DNA of 64,000 bases from an uncultured Rhizobiaceae bacterium (lineage in GTDB: Bacteria > Pseudomonadota > Alphaproteobacteria > Rhizobiales > Rhizobiaceae): positions 1 to 64,000 of the forward strand of contig CATQIJ010000018.1 of the NCBI GenBank assembly GCA_958296345.1. Reading direction: 5' to 3'. The notes below the pieces were generated by a model. The model saw nothing but the letters and a program-made list of their open reading frames with translations, ran no database searches and was not told the origin of the DNA. Shown piece after piece: positions 19,709 through 28,764 of this stretch. The position numbers were made by a program, and so were the translations under genes. How positions within the stretch are numbered: the first letter of the stretch is position 1; each line of letters opens with the position of its first letter.

Positions 19709-21544
19709 ATGAAATCAGATGTAAACTTTTCAACTCAAAATGATGCAACTGCAGAAACTGCTTTAAATAATTTACCTGAGTGGAACCTGTCAGATTTATA
19801 TCCTGGCATGGATAGTACTGAGTTCAAAGAAGACATGAGTGCTTGCAAATCAAACGCTGAAAGTTTTGAGAAAAAGTTTTCTGGTAAACTGCTTGAGACT
19901 TTAGAAGGCAACCCTCGTGACCTTGCTATGGCAATTGCTGAGTACGAGCAGATAGAAGAGCGTATGGGGCGAGTTATGTCATATGCTGGGCTTGTTTATG
20001 CAGGTGATGCGAGTGACTCAAACAATGCAAAGTTTTATGGGGATGCTCAAGAAGGTATGACAGTGGCTGGCTCCCATCTATTGTTCTTTACACTTGAGAT
20101 GAACCGAATTAATGATGATCTGCTTTTTAATGCAATGAAAGAAGATGCATCGCTTGCCTATTACGAACCTTGGTTAAGTGATCTTCGTAAGGATAAGCAA
20201 TATCAACTTGATGATAATCTAGAGCAATTACTTCATGAAAAATCTGTAACAGGTCGGGGTGCTTGGAATAGGCTTTTTGATGAGACGATGTCTTCACTTA
20301 GATTTAAAATTGGCGGTGAAGAGTATCCTGTTGCGACAGCACTTAATTTTTTGCAAGACACGTGCCGCAACAAACGAAAAGAAGCGGCGCAAGAGGTCTC
20401 AAAAGTTTTAAATGAGAACATCAGAACGTTTTCTTTAATCACGAACACGCTTACTAAAGACAAGGAAATTTCAGATCGCTGGCGCGGATTTGAGGACATT
20501 GCAGATAGTCGGCATTTGGCTAACCGTGTTGAACGCGAAGTTGTTGATGCATTAGTTGATGCAGTACAAGAGGCTTTCCCCAACCTCTCACATCGATATT
20601 ATAATATGAAAGCAAAATGGCTTGGTCTTGAAGTGATGGAGCATTGGGATAGAAATGCTCCGCTTCCAAAAGCTGGTGAGCTGCTGATTGAATGGAGTGA
20701 GGCGCGAGATATTATCTTAGGCGCTTATTCTGGCTTTGCACCAGAAATGGCAGAGATTGCTGAGCGGTTTTTCGATAAAAACTGGATTGATGCGCCCGCA
20801 CGAGCTGGTAAATCACCAGGCGCTTTTGCGCATCCAACTGTTCCATCTGTTCATCCTTACATTTTGATGAATTATCTTGGTAAGCCAAGGGATGTAATGA
20901 CGTTAGCGCATGAGCTTGGGCATGGCGTGCACCAAGTTCTTGCAGGTGGGCAGGGTGCTCTAATGGCGCAAACGCCGCTGACATTAGCAGAAACAGCTAG
21001 CGTATTTGGAGAGATGCTTACGTTTAGATCTCTTTTATCTAAGTGTGAAACGGTTGCAGAACGTAAAGCGATGTTAGCTCAAAAAGTTGAGGACATGCTC
21101 AATACTGTGGTGAGGCAAATCGCTTTTTATATGTTTGAACGTAAAGTACACGAAGCAAGGAAGCAGGGTGAGTTAACTGGTGATGATTTGGGCGAGTTAT
21201 GGCTTTCTATTCAATCTGAAAGCTTAGGCCCAGTGTTTCGTTTTTCAGATGATTACAAACCATATTGGGCTTATATTCCGCACTTCATCCACTCGCCATT
21301 TTATGTTTATGCCTATGCTTTTGGTGATTGTTTGGTGAACTCGCTTTATGCTGTTTATGAAAATGCAGAGAGCGGTTTTCAAGAAAAGTATTTTGAGCTT
21401 CTTAAAGCTGGCGGCACTAAGCATCATAGTGAGTTGTTAAAACCATTTGGCCTTGATGCGACAGGCCCTGATTTTTGGAAAAAAGGCCTATCTATGATTT
21501 CAGGCTTAATTGATGAATTGGAAACTCTGGAAGCTCAATCTTGA
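19709..21544 (+). CDS. pepF: M3-family oligoendopeptidase F
   Basis: This 611-residue cytoplasmic zinc metallopeptidase degrades oligopeptides. The zinc motif is HELGH (about residues 401-405, in TLAHELGHGVHQ), with the third ligand Glu in LAETASVFGE about 25 residues later. The N-terminal PepF domain begins LPEWNLSDLYPGMDS. It is divergent from the response regulator gene with about 217 bp between them and has AGGA before the start. Confidence 0.92.
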   Translation: MKSDVNFSTQNDATAETALNNLPEWNLSDLYPGMDSTEFKEDMSACKSNAESFEKKFSGKLLETLEGNPRDLAMAIAEYEQIEERMGRVMSYAGLVYAGDASDSNNAKFYGDAQEGMTVAGSHLLFFTLEMNRINDDLLFNAMKEDASLAYYEPWLSDLRKDKQYQLDDNLEQLLHEKSVTGRGAWNRLFDETMSSLRFKIGGEEYPVATALNFLQDTCRNKRKEAAQEVSKVLNENIRTFSLITNTLTKDKEISDRWRGFEDIADSRHLANRVEREVVDALVDAVQEAFPNLSHRYYNMKAKWLGLEVMEHWDRNAPLPKAGELLIEWSEARDIILGAYSGFAPEMAEIAERFFDKNWIDAPARAGKSPGAFAHPTVPSVHPYILMNYLGKPRDVMTLAHELGHGVHQVLAGGQGALMAQTPLTLAETASVFGEMLTFRSLLSKCETVAERKAMLAQKVEDMLNTVVRQIAFYMFERKVHEARKQGELTGDDLGELWLSIQSESLGPVFRFSDDYKPYWAYIPHFIHSPFYVYAYAFGDCLVNSLYAVYENAESGFQEKYFELLKAGGTKHHSELLKPFGLDATGPDFWKKGLSMISGLIDELETLEAQS

Positions 21545-21600
21545 CCTTGTAGTTTGGTAATCATAATATGTACTCAACGGGGAAATAAAGGTTTTTAAAA

Positions 21601-21966
21601 ATGTCTATGCGTATAAAAAATTGGACACTTGGTGTCATCGCCGTCGGTGCAATGAGTTTTTTGGCTGCTTGCCAAAATGCCAAAGATATCGCTGGGCCGC
21701 CTGTGCTTAATGGTAATTGGGCATCTAGCGATGGTGTTTATGTGGCTCAATTGTTAAATGGGCAGTTCAAAGCTGTTGCAAATGATACTGGTAACGTGAT
21801 TTCTGAAGGTAGTTATATCGCTCTTGCAGAGAATGAAATTCAGTTGAGTTGGGTAGGAAGAATATCTGGGAAGTCGAATCAAGCTGAATGTTTGAAGTCA
21901 GATCCTAATCAACTTGATTGTGTTGATGTGAATGGTAATAAATTTTCGTTGCGAAGAAGCCTGTGA
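21601..21966 (+). CDS. Omp10-like outer-membrane lipoprotein
   Basis: This 121-residue protein has a lipoprotein signal with the lipobox LAAC, lipidated Cys at about residue 24. The remaining domain (GNWASSDGVYVAQLLNGQFKA ... SGKSNQAECLK, ending FSLRRSL) matches the small beta-barrel Omp10/AprI-like family of Hyphomicrobiales, known from Brucella as a surface lipoprotein. Two Cys near the C-terminus probably form a disulfide. It follows pepF by 56 bp. Confidence 0.8.
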   Translation: MSMRIKNWTLGVIAVGAMSFLAACQNAKDIAGPPVLNGNWASSDGVYVAQLLNGQFKAVANDTGNVISEGSYIALAENEIQLSWVGRISGKSNQAECLKSDPNQLDCVDVNGNKFSLRRSL

Positions 21967-22051
21967 TATTGTTTAAAGCCCTTTATAAGAGTCGTGAAAT
22001 CGTATAAACGCTCTATTTAATATTATTTGAAAAGAATTTCGGAGTTGCCAA

Positions 22052-22270
22052 ATGGCTAAAAAAGCAAAAACAACCCAGCCTGCTAACGCAATGGATTATT
22101 CAGAGCATGAAAAAACATATGATGTTTTCATCAAATTTTCACTTTGGACAACTGCTGCATGTATAGCCGTTCTTGTTGCTATGGCATTCGGTTTCTTTGC
22201 CGGTGGTGGCTTGATTGGCGGCACATTGCTGTTTTTAGTATTGATGGTTGCTTGTTGGTTCGCCCTTTAA
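22052..22270 (+). CDS. aa3-type cytochrome c oxidase subunit IV
   Basis: This 72-residue inner-membrane protein has the alphaproteobacterial CoxIV pattern: a soluble start with MDYSEHEKTYDVFIKF, then two hydrophobic segments (about residues 30-49 and 51-71). The family is an accessory subunit of the aa3 oxidase. No other oxidase genes lie nearby; it stands just upstream of the transhydrogenase operon, another membrane energy-coupling system. Confidence 0.85.
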   Translation: MAKKAKTTQPANAMDYSEHEKTYDVFIKFSLWTTAACIAVLVAMAFGFFAGGGLIGGTLLFLVLMVACWFAL

Positions 22271-22437
22271 ACTAAATTACCGCAAGTAGTTTTGTTTTAT
22301 AATACATATGTTTTTTTGAATGTGACATTTTGTTTCTTGCTATAATCAAGCTGCTTTCATAACTTATCGTTCGATAGGGTGCATAGCTTTTAAGTTTATG
22401 AGACCCTACGTTTTAGTTTGTAATTGAAGGTAGCTTT

Positions 22438-23631
22438 ATGAATATTTTTATTCCCAAAGAATCCAATTCTGTTGAGACTCGTGTTGCTGCGTCTCCAGAT
22501 ACTATTAAAAAATTGGTGGGATATGGATGCAAGGTAAGTGTTGAAAAAGGCGCTGGCACGTTATCTAAAATAACGGACGAAGCATTTAAGGTTGCGGGTG
22601 CATCAATTGCTTCTGCTAAATCTGCTGGCGAGGCTGATGTTGTTTTAAGGGTATTACGCCCAACACCTGCAGAAGCTAAGAAATATAAAAAAGGTGCAAT
22701 TGTTCTTGCATCTATGGACCCTTACGGAAATGAAAAAGATGTTGCCGTAATGGCAAAAGCAGGTTTAAGCGCCTTTGCAATGGAGTTCATGCCTCGTATT
22801 ACACGTGCACAAGTAATGGATGTATTATCTTCACAGGCTAACTTGGCCGGCTATCAAGCTGTCGTAGAAGGTGCTTCACATTATAGTCGTACGCTTCCTA
22901 TGATGATGACTGCTGCGGGTACGGTTGCTGCTGCAAAATGTTTTGTTATGGGTGCTGGTGTTGCGGGTCTTCAAGCAATAGCAACAGCAAGACGACTTGG
23001 CGCGATTGTAACTGCAACTGATGTTCGTCCCGCTGCAAAAGAGCAAGTTGAGTCTCTTGGTGCAAAATTTGTGGCTGTTGAGGATGATGAGTTTAAGCAG
23101 GCTGAAACGGCAGGTGGTTATGCCAAGGAAATGTCTGCTGAGTATAAGGCTAAACAGGCCGAACTTGTTGCTAGTCACATAGCTAAGCAAGATATTGTGA
23201 TCACTACTGCGCTTATTCCAGGTCGCCCTGCTCCGCGCCTCATTACAAAGGAAATGGTAAAATCTATGCAGCCTGGCTCCGTCCTTGTTGATTTGGCTGT
23301 TGAGCGTGGGGGTAATGTTGAAGGTGCTAAGGCTGGCGATGTTGTGAAAATTGATGATGTATCAATTGTTGGCTATCTTAATATGCCAGGGCGTATCGCG
23401 GCTTCCGCCTCTCTTTTATATTCAAAGAACTTATTAGCATTTCTTGAAACGATGATAGACAAAGAAACTGGTAAGCTTTCACTTAATTTAGAAGATGAAT
23501 TGGTTTCAGCTACGCTACTTACGTACGGTGGTAAAATAGTTCATCCAAACTTTGCTAAAGAGGCGGTGCCTGTTTCAAAGAAAGCACCTGCCAAAAAACC
23601 ATCACCAAAATCTACTGGAGTAGCGAAATGA
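22438..23631 (+). CDS. pntAA: NAD(P) transhydrogenase subunit alpha, NAD(H)-binding part
   Basis: This 397-residue soluble dI domain of the proton-translocating transhydrogenase binds NAD(H) and hands hydride to NADP+ on PntB. It begins IPKESNSVETRVAASPDT, carries the nucleotide-binding GAGVAGLQAIATARRLGA near residue 175 and the RQD-loop-like region. The Lys/Ala/Pro-rich C-terminus is a linker. The stop overlaps the pntAB ATG (ATGA). In alphaproteobacteria the alpha subunit is split in two, as here. Confidence 0.95.
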   Translation: MNIFIPKESNSVETRVAASPDTIKKLVGYGCKVSVEKGAGTLSKITDEAFKVAGASIASAKSAGEADVVLRVLRPTPAEAKKYKKGAIVLASMDPYGNEKDVAVMAKAGLSAFAMEFMPRITRAQVMDVLSSQANLAGYQAVVEGASHYSRTLPMMMTAAGTVAAAKCFVMGAGVAGLQAIATARRLGAIVTATDVRPAAKEQVESLGAKFVAVEDDEFKQAETAGGYAKEMSAEYKAKQAELVASHIAKQDIVITTALIPGRPAPRLITKEMVKSMQPGSVLVDLAVERGGNVEGAKAGDVVKIDDVSIVGYLNMPGRIAASASLLYSKNLLAFLETMIDKETGKLSLNLEDELVSATLLTYGGKIVHPNFAKEAVPVSKKAPAKKPSPKSTGVAK

Positions 23632-24083
23632 GCGAGCCAGCACAAAAACTATATGATAACGCAGAAAGCTTAGCAGAAAGCGCCCGCAAATTAGCTGATC
23701 AAGCTGAAAGTGTTGCAAATGATGTGGCAAGCGTCACGCAATTAGAGCAGGCACAAGGCCTTTCTCAAGCTGCAAGTGCTGCAACGGGTGGTGCGATTGA
23801 TCCGTTTGTTTTCCAGCTTGCTATATTTGTGATGGCTATTTTCGTTGGTTATTATGTTGTTTGGTCGGTAACGCCAGCGCTTCATACGCCTTTGATGGCT
23901 GTGACGAACGCAATTTCTTCTGTAATTGTTGTGGGTGCTATTCTTGCGGTTGGTATTCAAGCTGCAGGTGCGACGGCAGCAACGCTTGGATTCATAGGAT
24001 TGGTACTTGCTGCAGTTAATATTTTTGGAGGGTTCCTCGTGACCCAGCGAATGCTCGTAATGTATAAGAAGAAGGAGCGCTAA
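23628..24083 (+). CDS. pntAB: NAD(P) transhydrogenase subunit alpha, membrane part
   Basis: This 151-residue protein supplies part of the proton channel (dII). An amphipathic, Ala/Glu/Ser-rich helix (residues 1-50) precedes hydrophobic segments from about residue 60 to 145. It overlaps pntAA by four bases and ends one base before pntB begins, so the three are one operon. Length is longer than the usual 100-140 residues because of the N-terminal helix. Confidence 0.93.
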   Translation: MSEPAQKLYDNAESLAESARKLADQAESVANDVASVTQLEQAQGLSQAASAATGGAIDPFVFQLAIFVMAIFVGYYVVWSVTPALHTPLMAVTNAISSVIVVGAILAVGIQAAGATAATLGFIGLVLAAVNIFGGFLVTQRMLVMYKKKER

Positions 24084-24084
24084 G

Positions 24085-25482
24085 ATGGAAAATATTACAG
24101 CACTTCTTTATCTCGTCTCTGGCGTACTTTTCATTATGGCGTTACGTGGTCTTTCACACCCAGAAACATCACGTCAAGGTAATACCTATGGCATGGTTGG
24201 TATGGGTATTGCTATTCTGACAACTCTATTCTTAGCTGCCCCTACTTTCGGTGGATGGGCACTAATTATTCTAGGGTTGGTTATTGGCGGCGGTGTTGGT
24301 GCTTATTTAGCGCGAACTATTCCAATGACTTCTATGCCTCAACTTGTGGCTGGTTTTCACTCACTTGTGGGTATGGCAGCTGTCATGGTTGCGGGCGCTG
24401 CTCTTTATGCGCCAGAAGCATTTGGCATTATGGGATCTAACGGTATTAAAGCTGCTAGCTTAGTTGAAATGGTGCTTGGTGTAGCAATTGGTGCGATCAC
24501 CTTTACGGGATCCGTGATTGCTTTTGCCAAACTGGATGGGCGTATGTCTGGCGCTCCAATTATGCTGCCAGCGAGGCACTTGATAAATATCGCTCTTGCC
24601 GTTGTACTTGTTGTACTTTCTATCGCATTTGTGAAAACTGAAAGCACGACGCTTTTCTGGATTATTACGCTTTTATCTTTTGTAATAGGTATTTTGCTTA
24701 TCATTCCAATTGGCGGCGCTGACATGCCAGTTGTGGTTTCCATGTTGAATTCATATTCAGGTTGGGCTGCTGCAGGGATTGGTTTTACGCTTGGTAATTT
24801 GGCGCTTATTATTACGGGCGCGTTGGTTGGTTCATCAGGTGCTATTCTTTCCTACATCATGTGTAAGAGCATGAACCGTTCGTTTATCTCAGTTATTCTG
24901 GGTGGCTTTGGTGCAGATGCTGCTGCTGGACCTGCCACAGATGATGGTGTCGAGCGTAACGTAAAGCAAGGTTCTGCTGCAGATGCTGCTTTCTTAATGA
25001 AGAACGCTGGCAAAGTAATTATCGTACCTGGTTACGGAATGGCTGTTGCGCAGGCTCAGCATTCACTACGTGAACTTGGTGATATGCTAAAAGAAGAGGG
25101 TGTTGAAGTTAAATATGCAATTCACCCTGTTGCTGGTCGTATGCCAGGTCATATGAACGTACTCCTTGCAGAAGCTAACGTTTCTTATGATGAGGTTTTT
25201 GAACTTGAAGATATTAATGGTGAATTTGCACAAGCTGATGTGGTTTATGTAATTGGCGCTAATGACGTGACTAACCCTGCCGCGCGCGATGATCCGTCTT
25301 CGCCAATCTATGGAATGCCAATTTTGGATGTAGACAAAGCTACAACTTGCCTGTTCGTCAAGCGTTCGCTTAGTTCTGGTTATGCTGGCATCGACAACTC
25401 ATTGTTCTACAAAGATGGAACTATGATGTTGTTAGGCGACGCAAAGAAAATGACTGAGGATATTGTTAAGTCGTTTGATTAA
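24085..25482 (+). CDS. pntB: NAD(P) transhydrogenase subunit beta
   Basis: This 465-residue protein completes the transhydrogenase, with about nine membrane helices in the N-terminal half and an NADP(H)-binding dIII domain at the C-terminus. The dIII motif VIIVPGYGMAVAQAQH (about residues 311-326) and KRSLSSGYAGIDN near the end are diagnostic. The enzyme uses the proton gradient to make NADPH from NADH. The stop overlaps the convergent lysR stop by four bases. Confidence 0.95.
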   Translation: MENITALLYLVSGVLFIMALRGLSHPETSRQGNTYGMVGMGIAILTTLFLAAPTFGGWALIILGLVIGGGVGAYLARTIPMTSMPQLVAGFHSLVGMAAVMVAGAALYAPEAFGIMGSNGIKAASLVEMVLGVAIGAITFTGSVIAFAKLDGRMSGAPIMLPARHLINIALAVVLVVLSIAFVKTESTTLFWIITLLSFVIGILLIIPIGGADMPVVVSMLNSYSGWAAAGIGFTLGNLALIITGALVGSSGAILSYIMCKSMNRSFISVILGGFGADAAAGPATDDGVERNVKQGSAADAAFLMKNAGKVIIVPGYGMAVAQAQHSLRELGDMLKEEGVEVKYAIHPVAGRMPGHMNVLLAEANVSYDEVFELEDINGEFAQADVVYVIGANDVTNPAARDDPSSPIYGMPILDVDKATTCLFVKRSLSSGYAGIDNSLFYKDGTMMLLGDAKKMTEDIVKSFD

Positions 25483-26360
25483 GTTGGGTTGGGAGTAGAT
25501 ATTACAGTCTCTATCCATTTGCTAACCTCAGCAATTCTTTTTGTCTTGCTTTGATTGGAATGGGTTAAAAGCCAAATTTCTCTCGCTATTTTGGGAGACG
25601 TTTTACTAATTTGTTGAAGAGATGTAATTTTATTAGCCATAATCTCTGGTAAAAGAGTTTTGCCTAGTCCTGCTTTGACGGCTTCAAGTGCAGTTTCAGA
25701 ATCTTGGACTCTTATGTTTGCAATTCTTTGCCCAGATTTGCTTGCTGCCTCTGCTATCCACTGAGCTGTTGTCGTGTGAGACATGTCATCTTGATATCCA
25801 ATCCAAGGTAATTGATTGCATTCTTTTGTCGTGAATTTGGAAGAAGCGTAGACGCAATAGCGCAGTTTTCCTACGCGCTTTGCTAATGTATCAATGCCGC
25901 CTTCAACGGGGCGAGCAAGACGGATGGCAATGTAAGTTTCTCTGAAGTTAAGGCTGAAGTTTCGAGCGTCTGGTATCAGGTCAATTTGCAGCCTTGGATG
26001 CGACATGAGTAGACTTCTAAGGTTTGGTGAGAGTAACCTGTTTATGATGATTGGCACGGATGTAATGCGTACATTGCCTGTGCAATCATTATTCTTGGGC
26101 CCCAACAATTCATTGAGTTTATCTGCCTCTAGCTCCATACCTTCAATGTGCGAAGCCATAGATTCACCTACTTCTGTTAATTCAAGAAGGCCATCACGTT
26201 GTCTTGTATATAATTCTTCTCCTGCAATGGATTTTAAAACAGATAACCTTCGTGATGTTGTTGTTGCATCCACTTTCATTAAGTGAGCTGCCTTTGCTAA
26301 GGTTTTTCCCCTTTTTACTGCAAGAAGGTAGCGTAAATCATTCCAATTATAATTCTGCAT
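25479..26360 (-). CDS. LysR-family regulator divergent from YciI/isochorismatase genes
   Basis: This 293-residue regulator has an N-terminal helix-turn-helix (YLLAVKRGKTLAKAAHLMKVDATTTSRRLSVL) and an effector domain. It belongs to the branch with a slightly atypical recognition helix containing TTTSRRL. It is divergent from the YciI gene by 82 bp, and that gap contains a perfect inverted repeat with LysR spacing, so control of the YciI-isochorismatase pair and of itself is likely. The inducer is unknown. Confidence 0.88.
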   Translation of the reverse strand: MQNYNWNDLRYLLAVKRGKTLAKAAHLMKVDATTTSRRLSVLKSIAGEELYTRQRDGLLELTEVGESMASHIEGMELEADKLNELLGPKNNDCTGNVRITSVPIIINRLLSPNLRSLLMSHPRLQIDLIPDARNFSLNFRETYIAIRLARPVEGGIDTLAKRVGKLRYCVYASSKFTTKECNQLPWIGYQDDMSHTTTAQWIAEAASKSGQRIANIRVQDSETALEAVKAGLGKTLLPEIMANKITSLQQISKTSPKIAREIWLLTHSNQSKTKRIAEVSKWIETVISTPNPT

Positions 26361-26410
26361 TATTGCAGTTTACACCTGCAATCTATCGACTTCAAGTAGC
26401 GTGATTGCAG
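26355..26410. promoter_or_regulatory. LysR-type operator with three related half sites
   Basis: ATTGCAG (26362-26368) and CTGCAAT (26376-26382) form a perfect inverted repeat with a 7-bp spacer, matching the T-N11-A pattern of LysR sites. A further CTGCA lies at 26355-26359, at the lysR start codon, and a third ATTGCAG at 26404-26410 nearer the YciI gene. This recognition-plus-activation layout is typical of LysR control of a divergent operon. Confidence 0.7.
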
Positions 26411-26442
26411 TTTTATACTTGTCAAATCATAGGAGGTGTATC

Positions 26443-26745
26443 ATGCAATTTGTCGTATTTTTTGAAGATCAGCCAGGTACAGGGATGGAGTTGAGGTTAA
26501 AACACATGCCAGCACATCTGAAGTTTTTAGAAAAAAATTCTGAACTTATTTCGGCAGCGGGACCGCTTAAAGAAGAAGATGATTCTTTAGCAGGTGGATT
26601 ATGGTTGGTAGAAGCACAAACCAAAAATGATGTGCAAAGGCTTGTTGAAGAAGATCCCTTTTGGGCCACAGGCATGAGGAAATCCGTGCAAATTTTAGTT
26701 TGGCAGAAAGTTTTTTCTGATGGTCAGCGGTTGCTAAAATTATAA
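26443..26745 (+). CDS. YciI-like protein
   Basis: This 100-residue ferredoxin-fold protein (MQFVVFFEDQPGTGMELR ... DPFWATGM) belongs to the YciI/YCII family. A strong AGGAGG precedes ATG 26443; an in-frame ATG at 26401 lies within the operator region and is disfavoured. The family His and Asp (HMPAHLKFL and EDPF) are present, sometimes proposed as catalytic. It is followed 20 bp later by an isochorismatase-like hydrolase, implying a small catabolic unit controlled by the divergent LysR protein. Confidence 0.82.
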   Translation: MQFVVFFEDQPGTGMELRLKHMPAHLKFLEKNSELISAAGPLKEEDDSLAGGLWLVEAQTKNDVQRLVEEDPFWATGMRKSVQILVWQKVFSDGQRLLKL

Positions 26746-26765
26746 TTTTGAAAGGAATAAATGCT

Positions 26766-27359
26766 ATGGAATTACCGAAAACTCTTCTTGAGATGTCTCA
26801 AACTGATTTAACGCCTGTAAATGTCAGCGATGCCGTTTTAATCTTGATTGATATGCAAAATGAATATCTGGATGGGCCTCTTATGATTAAAGAGGCTAAA
26901 CAGGCGGTATCAAATACAGCTGAAGTTCTTGCAATTGCTCGTAGAGAAAAATCGCATATTATCCATATAGCTCATAGCGGGCGCCCTGATGGTTTGTTTG
27001 ATAGAAATCATCATAGGGGGCAAATTATTGATCCGTTACAGCCTGTTGAAGATGAAATTTTAATTGAAAAACAGTTGCCAAATGCGTTTGCAGGAACGCA
27101 CTTGCAAAAAGTAATTGATGCGACTGGTTGTAAGGATTTATTGATTTTCGGGTTTATGACTCATATGTGTGTTAGTTCAACCGCCCGTGCAGCACTTGAT
27201 TTGGGATACAGAGTAACTGTGAATGCTGAAGGATGTGCTACACGAGACCTTCCTGACGGAAGGGGAGGCGTAATGCGTTCTAACCATCTACACGAAGCTG
27301 CTTTGGTTGCATTATCTGATCGGTTTGCTGTAATTGCTAGAAATTATGTGTGGAAATAG
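26766..27359 (+). CDS. isochorismatase-family cysteine hydrolase
   Basis: This 197-residue hydrolase shows the family triad: Asp in LILIDMQNEY (about residue 25), Lys in EKQLPNAFAGT (about 103) and the nucleophilic Cys in FMTHMCVSSTARAA (about 137), with the cis-peptide G-F-M-T-H segment. I take ATG 26766, placed 9 nt after AAAGGA, over TTG 26748. Related enzymes hydrolyse amides or imides such as nicotinamide and N-carbamoyl compounds; the substrate here is open. Confidence 0.85.
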   Translation: MELPKTLLEMSQTDLTPVNVSDAVLILIDMQNEYLDGPLMIKEAKQAVSNTAEVLAIARREKSHIIHIAHSGRPDGLFDRNHHRGQIIDPLQPVEDEILIEKQLPNAFAGTHLQKVIDATGCKDLLIFGFMTHMCVSSTARAALDLGYRVTVNAEGCATRDLPDGRGGVMRSNHLHEAALVALSDRFAVIARNYVWK

Positions 27360-27376
27360 TTTATAGGGAAGTTGGA

Positions 27377-28219
27377 TTAACCCCGCGTACGATTAGCACC
27401 ATCTTTGGCAGGTTTATAATTCCTGTTCAGGGCTACAGCACGTGAATAAGATTTAAAGGCGTTTTTACGATCGCCTTTTCGCTCTTCTATTAAACCGCGA
27501 TTTGTCCAAGCTTCCGCATAGCGGTTGTTTAGATTGAGAGCCTTATTAATATCTGCCAGAGCATTTTCACTGTCATTTGTTGCAAGGTAAGATACACCGC
27601 GTGCGTTGTATGGTTCTGCTGCATCTGGTGCTAAAGAAATCGCTGCAGTAAAGTCTTGAATTGCGCGGTCATGTTGGTTGTTTGCTTGCAACATAAGCCC
27701 TCGCGAATGATATGCACGCGGATTTGTAGTACCTAATTGTATAGCGCGTTCATAATCTCTAAAAGCTTGCTGTGCCTTACCATTAAAGCGGTAGACATTA
27801 CCTCGCCCAATGTAGGCATCATCGTATTGTGGATTAATTTTAAGCGCTTGGGTATAATCTTGAATGGCTTTTGCTGGATCGCCTGTTTGGCGATAAATCA
27901 ATGCACGGTTTGCATAAGCTTGATAAAACCGTGTGTTTAACTGGATTGCTTTTGTAAAATCCTGGATTGCTTCACGGTTTTTGCCGGCCTGCCCATATGC
28001 GCTTCCGCGCACATTATAAGCTTCTGGAGAATTTGGATTTGCGTTCACAACGCGCGTGAGGGATGTGATATTGTTCGCTGAGCCTTGAGCTGGGTCTAAA
28101 TCAACGGCAAGCTCTCTAGGGCCTGATGTTGCGCAAGCTGATAGTAATACAAGAGCGCCGAATACAGTAAATTGCTGTATTTTCTTTCTTGTATTGTACT
28201 TAGCTGTGAAGCAATTCAT
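27377..28219 (-). CDS. TPR-repeat lipoprotein (NlpI-like)
   Basis: This 280-residue protein has a lipoprotein signal (LLSAC, Cys near residue 29) and then six tetratricopeptide repeats from about residue 65 to the end, each about 34 residues (for example AYNVRGSAYGQAGKNREAI). It resembles NlpI, an outer-membrane scaffold for cell-wall hydrolases and proteases. The start at 28219 fits AGGGA upstream; an earlier in-frame ATG at 28273 would place the signal deep inside. The partner is not deducible. Confidence 0.82.
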   Translation of the reverse strand: MNCFTAKYNTRKKIQQFTVFGALVLLSACATSGPRELAVDLDPAQGSANNITSLTRVVNANPNSPEAYNVRGSAYGQAGKNREAIQDFTKAIQLNTRFYQAYANRALIYRQTGDPAKAIQDYTQALKINPQYDDAYIGRGNVYRFNGKAQQAFRDYERAIQLGTTNPRAYHSRGLMLQANNQHDRAIQDFTAAISLAPDAAEPYNARGVSYLATNDSENALADINKALNLNNRYAEAWTNRGLIEERKGDRKNAFKSYSRAVALNRNYKPAKDGANRTRG

Positions 28220-28251
28220 CTTCTGATCCCTAAATGTCTCATTCTTATAGC

Positions 28252-28287
28252 AAAAAGGCGAAGCTGCCTTCAAGCATACTTCGCCTT
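28252..28287 (-). terminator. intrinsic terminator downstream of rpsU
   Basis: AAGGCGAAG (28255-28263) pairs with CTTCGCCTT (28279-28287) around a 15-nt loop; on the minus strand the stem is followed by a T5 tract. It lies about 108 bp after the rpsU stop and just upstream of the TPR gene. Confidence 0.6.
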
Positions 28288-28394
28288 AAACTGTATTAAA
28301 CTGGCAAAAAAAAAGGGCTAAATCAATTTAATTTGAAATTTAGCTATACTAATCTTCTTCATGCAAAAATCTAAAATAGATTTTTCAAGGAAAA

Positions 28395-28619
28395 TTAGCG
28401 TCCTGTTCTGCCCATAACCATACCTTCACGCTGTGCTTTTTTACGAGCTAGCTTGCGAGTACGGCGAATTGCTTCTGCTTTTTCGCGAGCGCGTTTTTCA
28501 GATGGCTTTTCGTAGAAGTTGCGTAATTTCATTTCACGAAATACGCCTTCACGTTGAAGTTTCTTTTTTAGAGCGCGTAGCGCTTGATCAACATTGTTGT
28601 CACGTACAAGTACTTGCAA
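28395..28619 (-). CDS. rpsU: 30S ribosomal protein S21
   Basis: This 74-residue basic ribosomal protein of the small subunit is needed for mRNA binding at initiation. The sequence [20 protein letters not shown] followed by an Arg/Lys-rich helix and the GRTGR end is diagnostic of the alphaproteobacterial form. The start codon is TTG at 28619, fixed by the conserved N-terminus, with only a weak GGA upstream. Confidence 0.95.
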   Translation of the reverse strand: MQVLVRDNNVDQALRALKKKLQREGVFREMKLRNFYEKPSEKRAREKAEAIRRTRKLARKKAQREGMVMGRTGR

Positions 28620-28764
28620 GTTTCAAATCCGTTTTGTTTGAATTTCGTTTGGCAATAATTTCTATCATCCGCAAAGGATGTCTGCCCATTAGTGAGACAA
28701 GTATCAAAAAAAGAAATGCTTGTCTAGCGCTCAAGCAGGTTTCAAGGTGAATAAATTCAAGAAA

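Noticed and set aside
22370-22410. inverted repeat TAGGGT/ACCCTA before pntAA as a riboswitch
   Set aside because: Short stem with mismatches; no known riboswitch core is seen. It might be an operator but evidence is too thin.
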